Shown in pieces: positions 1 to 9,104 of a stretch of DNA of 64,000 bases. The stretch spans positions 1 to 64,000 of the IMG/VR virus record IMGVR_UViG_3300025168_000044; one strand, written 5' to 3'. How positions within the stretch are numbered: the first letter of the stretch is position 1; every line of letters begins with the position of its first letter. The DNA is from a virus. The notes under the pieces were generated by a model. The model ran no database searches. It was not told where the DNA came from and was given only the letters and a program-made list of their open reading frames with translations. A program made the translations under genes and the position numbers.

Positions 1-290
1 TATTCTAACTTCCCACTAACAACAACATATACAAGAGTACCGTCACAAATATAACTAAGCCAATAAGTACCTGTTGCTGATATTGTTGTAGCATCTCCAG
101 ACTTTATTTTTACAACACTTGTATTTATTGAAACAGTGTAGTTACTACCATTTACAAAAATTATATTGCCTGACTGACCTGTTGCTGCGGATACATTCGT
201 AAATGTAAATCCTGACGAAGTAATATTAGCAGTTGGAGTACATTTAAAATTATTAGTTACTGCCAAGTCAAAAGAACCGTCATTATCTAC
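1..290. repeat. Left copy of ~290-bp near-identical repeat
   Basis: Bases 1 to about 290 match 56803 to about 57090 with roughly five mismatches by eye, then similarity falls away abruptly. Both copies encode the C-terminus of a fibre-like protein. This is the evidence for a ~56.8-kb circular phage A genome and for a shared cassette with a second phage. Confidence 0.85.
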
Positions 291-1012
291 TGTAATTGCC
301 CCCCGATTCGCACCAGTAAATGTCTGATCATTAGCTAACGCAGCAGCATTATCCGCTTTTGTTCCTTGTGTTGATGTTGCATATGCTGTTGCAGCAGCAG
401 TTGCTGATGTCCCCAAACCTAAAGCACTTCTTGCTAAAGAAGCGGTTGCACTTCCGGTCCCACCAAGTGCCAAGGGAACTATACCGGCTGTAATTGCCTG
501 TCCAGACAAAGAAAGATAATTATCAGTTACGCTAGCAAGAGTGACATCAGTGGAATTGTCTGTCCCTGCCTCATCAACGCCTAAACTTGTTCTCAGGGTA
601 CCCCCAGATTCTGCCACCCATGTGATGCTGCTTCCAGTGCCGCTTCCGACAATGACGTTGCCATCTGTAGGCGTTAATGCCCCAATAGCCAGCAGTTCAG
701 CATCCTCATTGGCTAGGGGGTGCCATGCGGAACCACTCCCGTCATTATGAGAAAAATAGACTTTGCCTTCTGCATGAGCATGGGCTAGTGCCCCGTGATT
801 ATCTGCACTTGCTGCATAAGAACTGTTTAGAGCACTTAAAGAAGCGTATTGTGGGGGAGTGATCTTGGTGTGAGCAATTCGGTCAGCATTAGCAGTCGTG
901 ATGTCAGCATTGGTAATCGTGCCATCAGCAATTTTGCCTGTGACCACAATATTATCACTCAGGTCATCTGATGTGAGTGCAGCTGGGGTAGGGGGTTTCC
1001 CAATGTAGGCCA
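1..1012 (-). CDS. Tail fibre / tip-like protein, phage A copy
   Basis: About 337 residues starting at MAYIGKPP; the window edge removes the last base of the stop codon. The N-terminal part resembles small phage fibre or tail-appendage proteins, with low complexity and many Ala, Ser, Thr and Gly. The last ~90 residues (ending VVVSGKLE) are almost identical to the end of the protein at 56802-57710, whereas the middle parts differ, so the protein is modular with an exchangeable C-terminus. It is the last gene of the leftward capsid operon at this edge and would run into the gene at 56802-56062 if the genome is circular. Role in host contact is inferred. Confidence 0.65.
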
Positions 1013-1014
1013 TA

Positions 1015-1338
1015 TTAGTTCTCCAAGCACGAAATGATTACGTCTGCCACAGCACTGGCTGTGACTTTGAGCTTATCGCCATTTTCCAAAACGACCTTCT
1101 GATCGCCACCTACTACCGCCAAGGCTGAACCTACTCCAATGGGAGCAGCTCGAATGAGGTATCGGTCTTGATTACTGCTTTCAGAAGCATCATAGAGCTG
1201 TACATCACAGGTTATTGCGGCACTGGTTCCGGCGTTAGCCACAGAGAGCCCAATGACGGTGGCGCCTGCCGTTGGAGCGGTGTAGCATTCCGTGACCGAG
1301 GTCACATTGTGTTTGGTAGCATTTTTGAAGGTAGCCAT
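1015..1338 (-). CDS. Small virion protein (107 aa), paired with 57710-58042
   Basis: It starts MATFKNAT two bases upstream of the fibre-like gene. The C-terminal half contains AAPIGVGSALAVVGGDQKVV, closely matching AAPIGTGSSLVLIGGDQKVV in the protein at 57710-58042, which sits in the same place in the second virion gene set. It looks like a compact beta-rich structural protein. Its conserved place between two fibre-like genes suggests a tail-tip or fibre-attachment role, which is inference; I do not recognise a named family. Confidence 0.7.
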   Translation of the reverse strand: MATFKNATKHNVTSVTECYTAPTAGATVIGLSVANAGTSAAITCDVQLYDASESSNQDRYLIRAAPIGVGSALAVVGGDQKVVLENGDKLKVTASAVADVIISCLEN

Positions 1339-1340
1339 AA

Positions 1341-2162
1341 TTAACTCAGAGCAATTGCGAGTTGCAGGGCAGTCCCCGCTGGATCAACACTAATGGTTAC
1401 GTTGCCACTACTGTCTGGAAGAGAGTCGTTTACGGTACTGACCGCTCCAGTGCCATCAACTCCTTTGGGAATACCCAAATTCATGACAGGGTTGCTTGAT
1501 GTGCCTGTGATGGTAAAGGTTGGGGTAGCACTCGAAGCCAAGGCCGTAATTGTTCCGGCAGTAAAGCTGGGAGAAGTGCCGTCTATAGGCTTTGTAAAAT
1601 CGGCTGTCTGATCCGCACTGGAATCATCAAACGTAAAAGTAAATCGCTTTAGTGTCGTATCGCTGGGATGATCCGCTAGGGCTACTGTTGAGATGCCTCG
1701 TCCATCCACACCAGCTTGGACATTGAAAGAAGAGGTCGTTGTCACAGCCGTTGAATCTGGATAAGTGAAGGTCAGCGTATAGTTATTGGTGCTTGGTTGA
1801 TTAAGCGCAATACTAGATGGGATGGCTTGGGGGCCAGTATCACCCGTGTTGCCTTTGGGGATTGAGAAATCCAACACGGCAGCTGTATTTGAACCTGAAT
1901 TGCTAATTGTGGCACTTGAGCCTGAAGCCCCTGTGGTTACACTGCCCACGGTCACTGTAGCAGCGTCGCCTTTTTCTCCTGGGCGGTTGACCAAGAGCTG
2001 GGTCAGCTGAAGCATGTTTGTGGCAGTCTCGCCTGCATTGAAGCCAGAGAAAGCGCTTAGATCGACAGGGATATGGGAAGGGTTTAGGTCGGTGTTGACT
2101 GTGCTTAAATCCGAGCCTTTGATCTTTCTGGTAGTGATTTCGGTATTGGCAAGAGTAGTCAT
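1341..2162 (-). CDS. Collagen-like fibre protein
   Basis: It has 273 residues. After an N-terminal segment there are short Gly-rich stretches with GEKGD, PKGNTGDTGPQ and PKGVDGTG motifs, like the broken collagen-like segments common in phage fibres. A later motif, SLPDSSGNVTIS, is also typical of fibre repeats. It overlaps the upstream gene by four bases, implying translational coupling. The end (ALQLAIALS) resembles the end of the 672-residue fibre at 58046-60064 (VSFAIALG), supporting equivalent positions in two phages. Probably a trimeric fibre or appendage. Confidence 0.65.
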   Translation of the reverse strand: MTTLANTEITTRKIKGSDLSTVNTDLNPSHIPVDLSAFSGFNAGETATNMLQLTQLLVNRPGEKGDAATVTVGSVTTGASGSSATISNSGSNTAAVLDFSIPKGNTGDTGPQAIPSSIALNQPSTNNYTLTFTYPDSTAVTTTSSFNVQAGVDGRGISTVALADHPSDTTLKRFTFTFDDSSADQTADFTKPIDGTSPSFTAGTITALASSATPTFTITGTSSNPVMNLGIPKGVDGTGAVSTVNDSLPDSSGNVTISVDPAGTALQLAIALS

Positions 2163-3541
2163 GAGCTGCTAGTCGTTAGAGTCGTTGGGCTCCAGCTGGG
2201 GCCGTACATTCTGCGGCCTCCGTAGCGGGTAGGAAAAGGGATCGTCATGGTCATCCGGTCAACGCCTTCTGTGTGGCTGAGATCGTTTTGGCCTTCACGC
2301 CTCTGGCAATCGACAACAACCTCATAGAATTTTGCTCTCCAGAGCTGGCTTTTTTCTAGATTCCTAAGCTCATTTTCTTTGAGGAAAGCCCGTTCCAAGC
2401 AGCCATATACCAAAGCCTCCACATACATATCTGGCAGTAAAGTGCTGGCCGTTCCTGAGTAATTGGCAGTGTTGGTCGAGTCTCGAAAGGTCAGCTTCCC
2501 GTTAGCCACACCCTCAATTGTCCAGACGTAACCACTGACCGTGGAGGTGTTCTGGATTAGGCTGTTGGTCGAAATGATCGCAATAGAAACTCCAGAGCTG
2601 GTGGCAATGGCGTTTTTGTCAAGCCGGACTGCATAGCGATTGTGTTGGGCGGTAACTGAAGGGTTGTTTATTAGTGATAGGGCAATTGAAAAAATGGTCA
2701 CAGAAACTGCAGTCGTGCTTGAAGAAATTGGATTCTTGTCCAGAGTAATTGCGTATCGCCCATTTTGCGCAGCATCACTGCTTGTAATTTGGACAGAGCT
2801 GACAGAGCTGACTTTAGTATCAGGATCTAATACCCCTCCAGACTGAACAGAGGCTCCAACAAAATACTTAGTGTAATCAGCGGCATAAATGATGTTTGAA
2901 TTTAAATCAACATTTGCCGTATCAGTGCTATTGGCACTAACCTTGGAATCATCTGCCAGGATGTTGTCTGCACGAACAGAGGCTCCAACAAAATACTTAG
3001 TGTTATCAGCAGCATAAATGATTTCTGAACCATCCGTGGTGGTGGCTGTATCGCTCCCAGAGTTAACTACAAAGACAAGAGCTGAGGTTGAATCAGCAGG
3101 GCTGGTGACATTGTTCGATGCCGCCGTCATGTTGGTCAGGTGAGCGGTCTCTGTCGGGTAGGGCACAATCCGCAAGGTATTGGCATTCCGAGCATCCTTG
3201 ACTAAGTAAAGCGGTGTCCCCGTGGAGGCCAGCCAACCGCCAATGCCAGTAGTTGGGTGCTGGCCCATGTACTTCTGGTCTAATTGGCTGGAGGTCACAA
3301 TCTGGAGCTGCAAGCCCTGAAGGCGCACAAGCTTAACTACCGAGATGCTTGAAGGAACAGCCACAGTGGTGTTATTGAGTACCACATTTGCTGTTGCCGT
3401 GGCTCTTGGAAACTCCGTCAGCCTCAGCCATTCCTGTTGAGAGTCTTCGACATAAGAGCGCAACTCTGCCAAGGGCCAACGGATGTTGCCAGCATCCTGC
3501 AATAGTGCAGCAGCTCTTGAAGTGATCTCATCCAGTGTCAT
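2159..3541 (-). CDS. Head-tail adaptor/tail-tube-like protein with inserted repeat domain
   Basis: It has 460 residues. The N-terminus (MTLDEITSRAAALLQDAGN, then a segment with VEDSQQEWLRLTEFPRA) is like the helical start of phage head-to-tail adaptor or tail-tube A-type proteins, and the C-terminus (YVEALVYGCLERAFLKENE) is the matching helix where the protein is counted as one chain. Between them, around residues 170-340, lies an unusual Ser/Thr/Asp-rich insertion with two near-identical 43-residue units. The second phage has a shorter protein of this kind at 61851-62588. The adaptor role is an inference from architecture and position. Confidence 0.55.
   Translation of the reverse strand: MTLDEITSRAAALLQDAGNIRWPLAELRSYVEDSQQEWLRLTEFPRATATANVVLNNTTVAVPSSISVVKLVRLQGLQLQIVTSSQLDQKYMGQHPTTGIGGWLASTGTPLYLVKDARNANTLRIVPYPTETAHLTNMTAASNNVTSPADSTSALVFVVNSGSDTATTTDGSEIIYAADNTKYFVGASVRADNILADDSKVSANSTDTANVDLNSNIIYAADYTKYFVGASVQSGGVLDPDTKVSSVSSVQITSSDAAQNGRYAITLDKNPISSSTTAVSVTIFSIALSLINNPSVTAQHNRYAVRLDKNAIATSSGVSIAIISTNSLIQNTSTVSGYVWTIEGVANGKLTFRDSTNTANYSGTASTLLPDMYVEALVYGCLERAFLKENELRNLEKSQLWRAKFYEVVVDCQRREGQNDLSHTEGVDRMTMTIPFPTRYGGRRMYGPSWSPTTLTTSSS
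2845..3022. repeat. Two 49-bp near-identical direct repeats inside the adaptor gene
   Basis: Copies at 2845-2893 and 2974-3022 differ at two bases and are offset by 129 bp (43 codons), so the reading frame is kept. They encode YAAD-TKYFVGASV twice. Confidence 0.85.
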
Positions 3542-4143
3542 ATTGCACTTTTTCTTAAAACAAATTGCTCAGGCATAATGGCTGGCGCAGCTTGCTCAGA
3601 AGCAAGTGCTTCAGGATAAACTTCCTTGGTTGCAGGAGCAGGATCATCAAAGCCTGGGGCAAAACCTTTTGAATTCATTTGAGCGCGATAGTTCTGGGTT
3701 GCCGCTGGATTGATTTCGCCCATGATCAGCAGGTTCAGATGAACTGCTATTTCGCCTTTTGGTGGGACAATGATGATGAAGGGCCAACGTTGCTCATAGA
3801 TTGGCTCCAGCTCTCTGCTCATGTCCGATTGCTGGTACTTGGTTTCTACAGTTTCAGCCAAATGTAGAGCAAATTCATTAGGTACAATGGACGGGATACC
3901 TCGCATAATTGTGCAGTCAATGCCATTGATACTCCCCTTCCAAGGTAGCTTGGAGTTAGGGTCATGGCCTGCTTGCAATTGCAACACACAGCAATCTGGA
4001 GGAATCGTATTTTGATCACCATTATACTGAGGGCATAAATTCTTTAAGCCTCTGGTCTGGAAGTTATGACCAAGAGCCTTGTTGTAGTAACTGTTCGCCA
4101 TTCCTGGCTTATTAATTGGGGCAATATCCCAGGCATTTGCCAT
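3538..4143 (-). CDS. Virion-associated protein of unknown function (201 aa)
   Basis: It starts MANAWDIAPI and overlaps the downstream gene by four bases. The sequence is soluble-looking, with several Cys (NLCPQ, PPDCCVLQ), a central PFIIIVPPKGEIAVHLNLL beta segment and a Pro/Ala-rich tail. It lies two genes after the capsid gene in the structural operon, so a head or connector role is likely. I do not recognise a family. Confidence 0.65.
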   Translation of the reverse strand: MANAWDIAPINKPGMANSYYNKALGHNFQTRGLKNLCPQYNGDQNTIPPDCCVLQLQAGHDPNSKLPWKGSINGIDCTIMRGIPSIVPNEFALHLAETVETKYQQSDMSRELEPIYEQRWPFIIIVPPKGEIAVHLNLLIMGEINPAATQNYRAQMNSKGFAPGFDDPAPATKEVYPEALASEQAAPAIMPEQFVLRKSAI

Positions 4144-4149
4144 AAAAAA

Positions 4150-4181
4150 ACCTAAAAGCAGGGGCCACCGGAGCAGCCCCT
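4150..4181 (-). terminator. Hairpin with U-rich tail between capsid-distal genes
   Basis: On the minus strand a GGGGC/GCCCC stem at about 4161-4180 is followed by CTTTTAGGTTTTTTT, just before the ATG at 4143. It could partly terminate transcription after the abundantly needed capsid genes. This is a visual call without a folding calculation. Confidence 0.45.
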
Positions 4182-4188
4182 TGGTTAG

Positions 4189-4629
4189 TTACAGAAGTAG
4201 ATAGTTCGGTTGAACCATGTACTTTGCAGGATCATCTGGATCGAGCTTCCACTCAGAATTTGGCGCAAAAACATGCCAAATCTGGATGTAGGCTCGACCA
4301 GTGGTGCTATCACCAGTTCCTGTCACAGTTACCACCACCTTTTTATTAGCGTCCAAGGCACCAAAGCGCTTGGCATTAGCTGATGTAATAGCGTTAGTAG
4401 CATGAGTTAGAACTGTCGATGCCAGATAGGCATCTGCGGTAGTAGGGTTCCCCACTTTAATAGCGGACCCCGATGGGAAAACTGTAGTGACGATAACATC
4501 AATACGTTCAATCAGTGCTGTTTCCGGCATTTCAATGTCCATCGTCAAATTGCCATTGACTGTCGTACTCCAAACAGGCAGTTGGACAAATTGAGATGTG
4601 TTTGAGAGCCGGTTTACATTAGAGTTCAT
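4189..4629 (-). CDS. Head decoration/accessory protein candidate (146 aa)
   Basis: It lies 8 bp after the major capsid gene. The sequence is beta-rich (QLPVWSTTVNGNLTMDIEMP, KVVVTVTGTGDSTTGRAYIQIW) and has no membrane segment. Position directly after the capsid gene suggests a decoration or accessory head protein, as in many phages. I recognise no family, so this is inference from context. Confidence 0.6.
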   Translation of the reverse strand: MNSNVNRLSNTSQFVQLPVWSTTVNGNLTMDIEMPETALIERIDVIVTTVFPSGSAIKVGNPTTADAYLASTVLTHATNAITSANAKRFGALDANKKVVVTVTGTGDSTTGRAYIQIWHVFAPNSEWKLDPDDPAKYMVQPNYLLL

Positions 4630-4637
4630 TTGGCTCC

Positions 4638-5693
4638 TTACAATGAAGATACAGCTACTTCTAGCCGCATAATAAATTCATCACGCAAAATTACATTTCC
4701 ATACATATATTTATAGCCGATACTTCCTCTCTGATTCAAGGGGTCCTCTTTGGACGGGGAATCAGGTCGATGAACTACAGGTATGATGGAATTGAGGCCA
4801 CCCAAGCGAACCACTCCAATGGAGTTGGCGCCATAGATGATCACCGGATAAACGTCCACAGAAGTTGACCCAGCTGTTGTCAAAACTGGCATGGCTGGGC
4901 TGGTGCTTGCAGTTGTCCCCGCATTTTTAAATGGCTCATAGATGGTTGACTGCACAAATCTAACACCCTTGTAGGCCCCCATTTCACCCTCAAATGCGAC
5001 AGACGCATTGCTGTACTTCTCCACCGGCACAAAGTCGGTCAGTAGTTCCAGATCCACACGCAGGTTTGGATGGCACACTGCAACATAGGAGGCGCGAATT
5101 GGTTCAGAAGCAATATCCCGTGAAGGGCTCACAATCGTTGTGATCTTCTCGCAATCTTCCTCTTCCAGCTTGCGCACGGCCTGGGCAATCATGTTGGTGG
5201 TTATGATGCCATTAACCTGTGACCGATTCGTTACACTGGCCCCAGAGGCATTAACCCGAAAAACATTGGTGCCTGCTCGGAATTTCTTGAAATTCAGAAA
5301 CTCCATCTGCTCGGCAGCCTGTGTCGCTTGGGTCTCCGTTATAATTTGCTGGTAAGGCAACTGGCCGAAGGAATCCATCAGGTCGGTTGTTGTAATATAC
5401 CGCCCAAATTGTCTCATTTCGGTAGTCACTATGCGCTGAGATATAGAATCCCAATTCGGGGTTGTGCCCTCCGAAAGGGGCTCATCCCCAAAAGGCAGCT
5501 TCTCTATTCTTCTGAATCGAACTACTGCACTCTCATTTGCATTTTTTATATGCTCGGTTGCAAAACGAGCGGTGATGAGGTTTTTGGTGACATTCGGCAA
5601 CATATCCTGTTGCAGCCGAATCGCTTCCTCGACCTCTAGATCACCAAACAGCCGTCCTGCGACATCTGTAGGTGTACTTAAGACCGTTGACAT
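4638..5693 (-). CDS. Major capsid protein, N4-gp56-like
   Basis: It has 351 residues, a normal length for this family, and would build the icosahedral shell. The pattern is that of the N4-gp56 capsid family: an N-terminal arm, FRRIEKLPFGDEPLSEGTTP, the paired-tyrosine region around RQFGRYITTTDLMD, and later AVCHPNLRVDLE, where these proteins usually carry a His-Pro-(Asn) motif. It follows the scaffold gene at a 35-bp gap. A second, unrelated-looking capsid protein lies at 62726-63817, which argues that two phages are present in the window. Confidence 0.85.
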   Translation of the reverse strand: MSTVLSTPTDVAGRLFGDLEVEEAIRLQQDMLPNVTKNLITARFATEHIKNANESAVVRFRRIEKLPFGDEPLSEGTTPNWDSISQRIVTTEMRQFGRYITTTDLMDSFGQLPYQQIITETQATQAAEQMEFLNFKKFRAGTNVFRVNASGASVTNRSQVNGIITTNMIAQAVRKLEEEDCEKITTIVSPSRDIASEPIRASYVAVCHPNLRVDLELLTDFVPVEKYSNASVAFEGEMGAYKGVRFVQSTIYEPFKNAGTTASTSPAMPVLTTAGSTSVDVYPVIIYGANSIGVVRLGGLNSIIPVVHRPDSPSKEDPLNQRGSIGYKYMYGNVILRDEFIMRLEVAVSSL

Positions 5694-5728
5694 AGGTCAA
5701 ATCTCCATTAAAAACAGAGACTTCTAGG

Positions 5729-6700
5729 CTACCAAGGGCCAACCGTTGCAGCTTGCTGTTTCGGCTGGGAATCCCAGTACGCCTGCATCTCTGCCATCGT
5801 TGAATTTTCAGTAAGTTTTGATTTGGCGCGAGTGCGTGGAGCAGCAGCATTTGGAGTTCTTACCGGAGCAGCCGTCCTTGGTCGAGGAGGTGCAGATTGG
5901 GACTGAGGTGCAGCTGTGGTCTCAGCCACCTTCCCAACTTCCGGTTTTTGCATCAGAAATTCGCGCATCAATGCAGCAAAATCTTCTGCAGCCTGTTCAT
6001 AACTTTCATGGCCGTCCATTACCCCTGCTTGAGCAATTTTCAGTCGTTGGGGTGAGGCCGAAACCCACTGTCCCCATTGCTGAGAATTGTCTATTTCCAG
6101 AGCGTTGGTGATGCCAAGGCGTTCGTTGGTAAGTTGATGACGTTTCTGAGCATTCAAGGCTCTCTGATAATCAGAGCGTTCCTTGAGAAGTACGCCAAAC
6201 TCGCCTCGGACGTTTGTCATGAATTCAGGTAATAATGTTGCTAGTTCTCGGCTAATCGCATTTTTGGTTTCCGTGGCAATCACTTCGTTGATCACCGGAA
6301 AATCCTTGAGGAATTCCTGATGTTCCTTCGACCTTTCTGCAGGCTGGTCAACCGCCTTCAGGTCTCCATCACTCTTGGGCTCCTCTTTTGTCTTTGACAA
6401 CTTGTCTAACTGGGCCTGCATCTGCTGTAATTGCTGATTCACTTGTGTTGTTTGCGTTCGCAATAAAGAGTTTTCAGCCTCAACATTCTTGATGTGCTCA
6501 GTAGCCACTTGATGTCTTGTCTCCCAATCCTTGCCTCTTGCCTTGGGCTTGTCGCTTTTTGGCACAGCCTCCAGAGGGTCAGGAGTTGCCAGTTGGGCTT
6601 CAGCTTCAACAGATTGGTCATCTGCATCCCGCGAATCCCAAATTTCTTGCAGCTCATCCATCGTGTATGAGCTTTTTGAGCTTGCTTGGTCAGCAGCCAT
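5729..6700 (-). CDS. Capsid scaffolding protein
   Basis: It has 323 residues, is highly charged, and is predicted helical or coiled-coil around residues 70-120 (VEAENSLLRTQTTQVNQQLQ) and again near 160-200, with a Pro/Ala-rich C-terminal linker. That composition and the place between portal and capsid genes are typical of scaffolds, which guide shell assembly and leave or are degraded. Unusually, a short motif TM-x-E-x-Q-xx-WDS occurs at both ends: TMDELQEIWDS near residue 13 and TMAEMQAYWDS near residue 301. Confidence 0.8.
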   Translation of the reverse strand: MAADQASSKSSYTMDELQEIWDSRDADDQSVEAEAQLATPDPLEAVPKSDKPKARGKDWETRHQVATEHIKNVEAENSLLRTQTTQVNQQLQQMQAQLDKLSKTKEEPKSDGDLKAVDQPAERSKEHQEFLKDFPVINEVIATETKNAISRELATLLPEFMTNVRGEFGVLLKERSDYQRALNAQKRHQLTNERLGITNALEIDNSQQWGQWVSASPQRLKIAQAGVMDGHESYEQAAEDFAALMREFLMQKPEVGKVAETTAAPQSQSAPPRPRTAAPVRTPNAAAPRTRAKSKLTENSTMAEMQAYWDSQPKQQAATVGPW

Positions 6701-6752
6701 AGGGTCTTTCTGCAGTGGTCACTGCTTTTTAGATAAGTAAGTGTTTAGCAAA

Positions 6753-9104
6753 TCATAAAGGCTTTGCCGGAATTCCAGCAGGCCCTGCCGTTTGCCTAGG
6801 TTGAAGTTGTGGGTTGGTAGCGACTCTGGGGTCACCGGATCGCTCGTCACCCGTTTGAGGGATTCTTCGCATTTGAGCAGCATTTGCTCCTCCACCCATC
6901 GCCATTCTCTGCTGATCAACAGGTCGTGGAGCTGGTTGGGCTGTAGGTCCTGCTCCCCCTTCAGGTGCGAGGGCAGCTTCGAGTTCACCGACTCGTTGTC
7001 GTTGTAGGGCAGTGTCATATTCTTGATCAATTACTTGTTGTTCTTCGGCACGGGAAACTTGATCCTTGAGGAGATAGCTGTGCTGAGAAAGATCGCCAGG
7101 ATCCCCCAACATATCGCCATTCTTCAGACGCTCCAGCCGCTCCTGCATCTGCAAACGCCGCCGATCCTTGCCAATGGAAAGCATTTCTCTGAATCGGGCA
7201 TCACTCTCGCCTTGTGCCACTTCGTGTTGCAACTCCAAGCGTTTACGCTCATTGATGATTTCAGCCTCTGCCAGTTGCAACTTGAGCTGGGATTCCATGG
7301 CTTCCTGTTGTTCCTGTGCCACCTGATCTTCAGGCTTCAGCAGCAGCTCAGGATCCAAGCGGTAGGCTCTTAAAACTGATGGCAAGAGATGCCTGACATC
7401 AATGTGCCTCTCCAAAACTGGCATGGCTCCAATTAACTGCACAAACTGCAAGAGCTGCTGGTTGTGGATTTCTGATGCAACATACCTGTCGTAGCCAGTG
7501 GAGTAGGCTTCACAGTCCAGTTTGATGCGGTAATCATCACTGTCTGTCATCAACCAGCGGTATACATGGTCAATGCACTGTTGGATCATTGCCGACACAC
7601 TTCTTAAAACTGTCCCCATTGCCCGATTCATATTGCTATTCAGCAAGGACATCCCTGTAGCAGTCTGCGTCTGATATTTACTGGAATCACCTGTGCCAAG
7701 CGCTGGCTGGCTGGTGATCAAATCCGCTTCTCTTTCCAAGTATTGCAACAACTCCAAAAGCCCTTGTGACACATCTGGCACAATTAGGTTCCGCATTGCC
7801 GTGTCAGCCTGCCCTGGCCTTGCCCGAAAGACTCGGCCTGGCCCCAAATCTTGAAAGTTTTCGCCTGGAGCAAAAGCAGCTTCATCTGCTACCATCATCG
7901 GCATTGCTGCCAAGTGTTTCCCCATCACATACATTGATAGAGCAAAGTTGGCATGGTCCTGCAAATCTGATAAGGCCCAATAAATCCCATCGCCCCAAAT
8001 GCTTTGAGGATTCCGTTGCCAATACGCCGCAGAGTACGGGCAAACGCCGTCATAAGGATGGGGCACCAACTCAATGACCCTGTCTCCCAACATAACGATC
8101 TTAACTGGGAAAACTTCGGCGTCTCCAAGCCATTCTGTGTCCATCCGCTCTTCCAGATCGGCCTTGTCGAGATAGCCGTAAAACTCCAGCATCTCCATCT
8201 TGCGGTTATCAAAAGTGGCCTTGCCTTTTACTGGATCAGGTGGAGATGACTGATCGCCTCCAATCACTGTCACATCCCTCTCCAAGACATCCAATACTGC
8301 CTCCACATCATAAGCCCCTTGAGTTTCTTCCAAAAGACGGCGGACTTGTACCGTTGAGAGAAACTTGCGCTCAATCACATACTCTGCATCTTCAAAGCGG
8401 GTGGCCTCTGGAGCAGGAAAGATGTTGAAGCAGCTCACATACTGGGTGGTTGGGACCACTTCGCTTTCGAGCAACTGCTCCAGCTGATAATCCATCGGTC
8501 CCACAAACTTCCCACTGTAGACCGGATGAGAGCGATACTCCAAAACAGGGCTCTTCATAATCGCTGTGCCGTGTAAGCACATCTCGTGGATGGCATTGTG
8601 CAACTCACCCTGAAAATCCGTTTGCTCACAAATATCCCGAATCCGGTTCTCCAAGGCAGCTCGGCGATTCTCCAGCTCTGCTACAATGTCTACTCCTGCC
8701 TGTTGCGCATAACCCTGTGCTGCCTGCAAATACTGCATCCGTTCTTCCTCACTCATCTGGGTCATCAAATGAGCCCCAGGCAGCATGTCTGGAGGGATAA
8801 AACGTAAATGGCGGGAAGTCCGCATCTTGAAAGGAATCTCGCCTCCCTCAAAAAGCATGCTGGTGATCTTGGCAACCGCCCCCTGAACCTTTCGTCTTGT
8901 CAGGTTGAAACGGATATCTACCTGCTGACTGCTAGTGGGCAGAGTCTGGTAGAGCCTGCCTTGGTAGGCATCTTCCCCAGGTTGCCAACGCTCCACCTCT
9001 ACATCATTGCGAGACTGCTGCGCCAAAGAAAACTTCTCCCTGATCAGCATCACCAACGGGTCTCCCGACTCGGTCATTGAGGCTTGCGCGCCATAGACAC
9101 TCAA
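6753..9104 (-). CDS. Portal protein
   Basis: It has 783 residues, in the size range of P22/T7-type portals. The N-terminal region has the helical EVERWQPGEDAYQGRLY segment and FNLTRRKVQGAVAKITSML, typical of portal cores. The C-terminal third is long, helical, Gln/Glu-rich and then Pro-rich. It would form the dodecameric DNA channel and bind terminase. I accept a TTG start at 9104: an AAGGAG ribosome-binding site sits seven bases upstream and the TTG overlaps the stop codon of the small terminase gene; the first ATG (9077) lacks such a site. Confidence 0.85.
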   Translation of the reverse strand: MSVYGAQASMTESGDPLVMLIREKFSLAQQSRNDVEVERWQPGEDAYQGRLYQTLPTSSQQVDIRFNLTRRKVQGAVAKITSMLFEGGEIPFKMRTSRHLRFIPPDMLPGAHLMTQMSEEERMQYLQAAQGYAQQAGVDIVAELENRRAALENRIRDICEQTDFQGELHNAIHEMCLHGTAIMKSPVLEYRSHPVYSGKFVGPMDYQLEQLLESEVVPTTQYVSCFNIFPAPEATRFEDAEYVIERKFLSTVQVRRLLEETQGAYDVEAVLDVLERDVTVIGGDQSSPPDPVKGKATFDNRKMEMLEFYGYLDKADLEERMDTEWLGDAEVFPVKIVMLGDRVIELVPHPYDGVCPYSAAYWQRNPQSIWGDGIYWALSDLQDHANFALSMYVMGKHLAAMPMMVADEAAFAPGENFQDLGPGRVFRARPGQADTAMRNLIVPDVSQGLLELLQYLEREADLITSQPALGTGDSSKYQTQTATGMSLLNSNMNRAMGTVLRSVSAMIQQCIDHVYRWLMTDSDDYRIKLDCEAYSTGYDRYVASEIHNQQLLQFVQLIGAMPVLERHIDVRHLLPSVLRAYRLDPELLLKPEDQVAQEQQEAMESQLKLQLAEAEIINERKRLELQHEVAQGESDARFREMLSIGKDRRRLQMQERLERLKNGDMLGDPGDLSQHSYLLKDQVSRAEEQQVIDQEYDTALQRQRVGELEAALAPEGGAGPTAQPAPRPVDQQRMAMGGGANAAQMRRIPQTGDERSGDPRVATNPQLQPRQTAGPAGIPAKPL

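Noticed and set aside
6719-7030. 103-residue frame at the end of the portal gene
   Set aside because: It overlaps the portal C-terminus in another frame, and its composition is that of a shadow.
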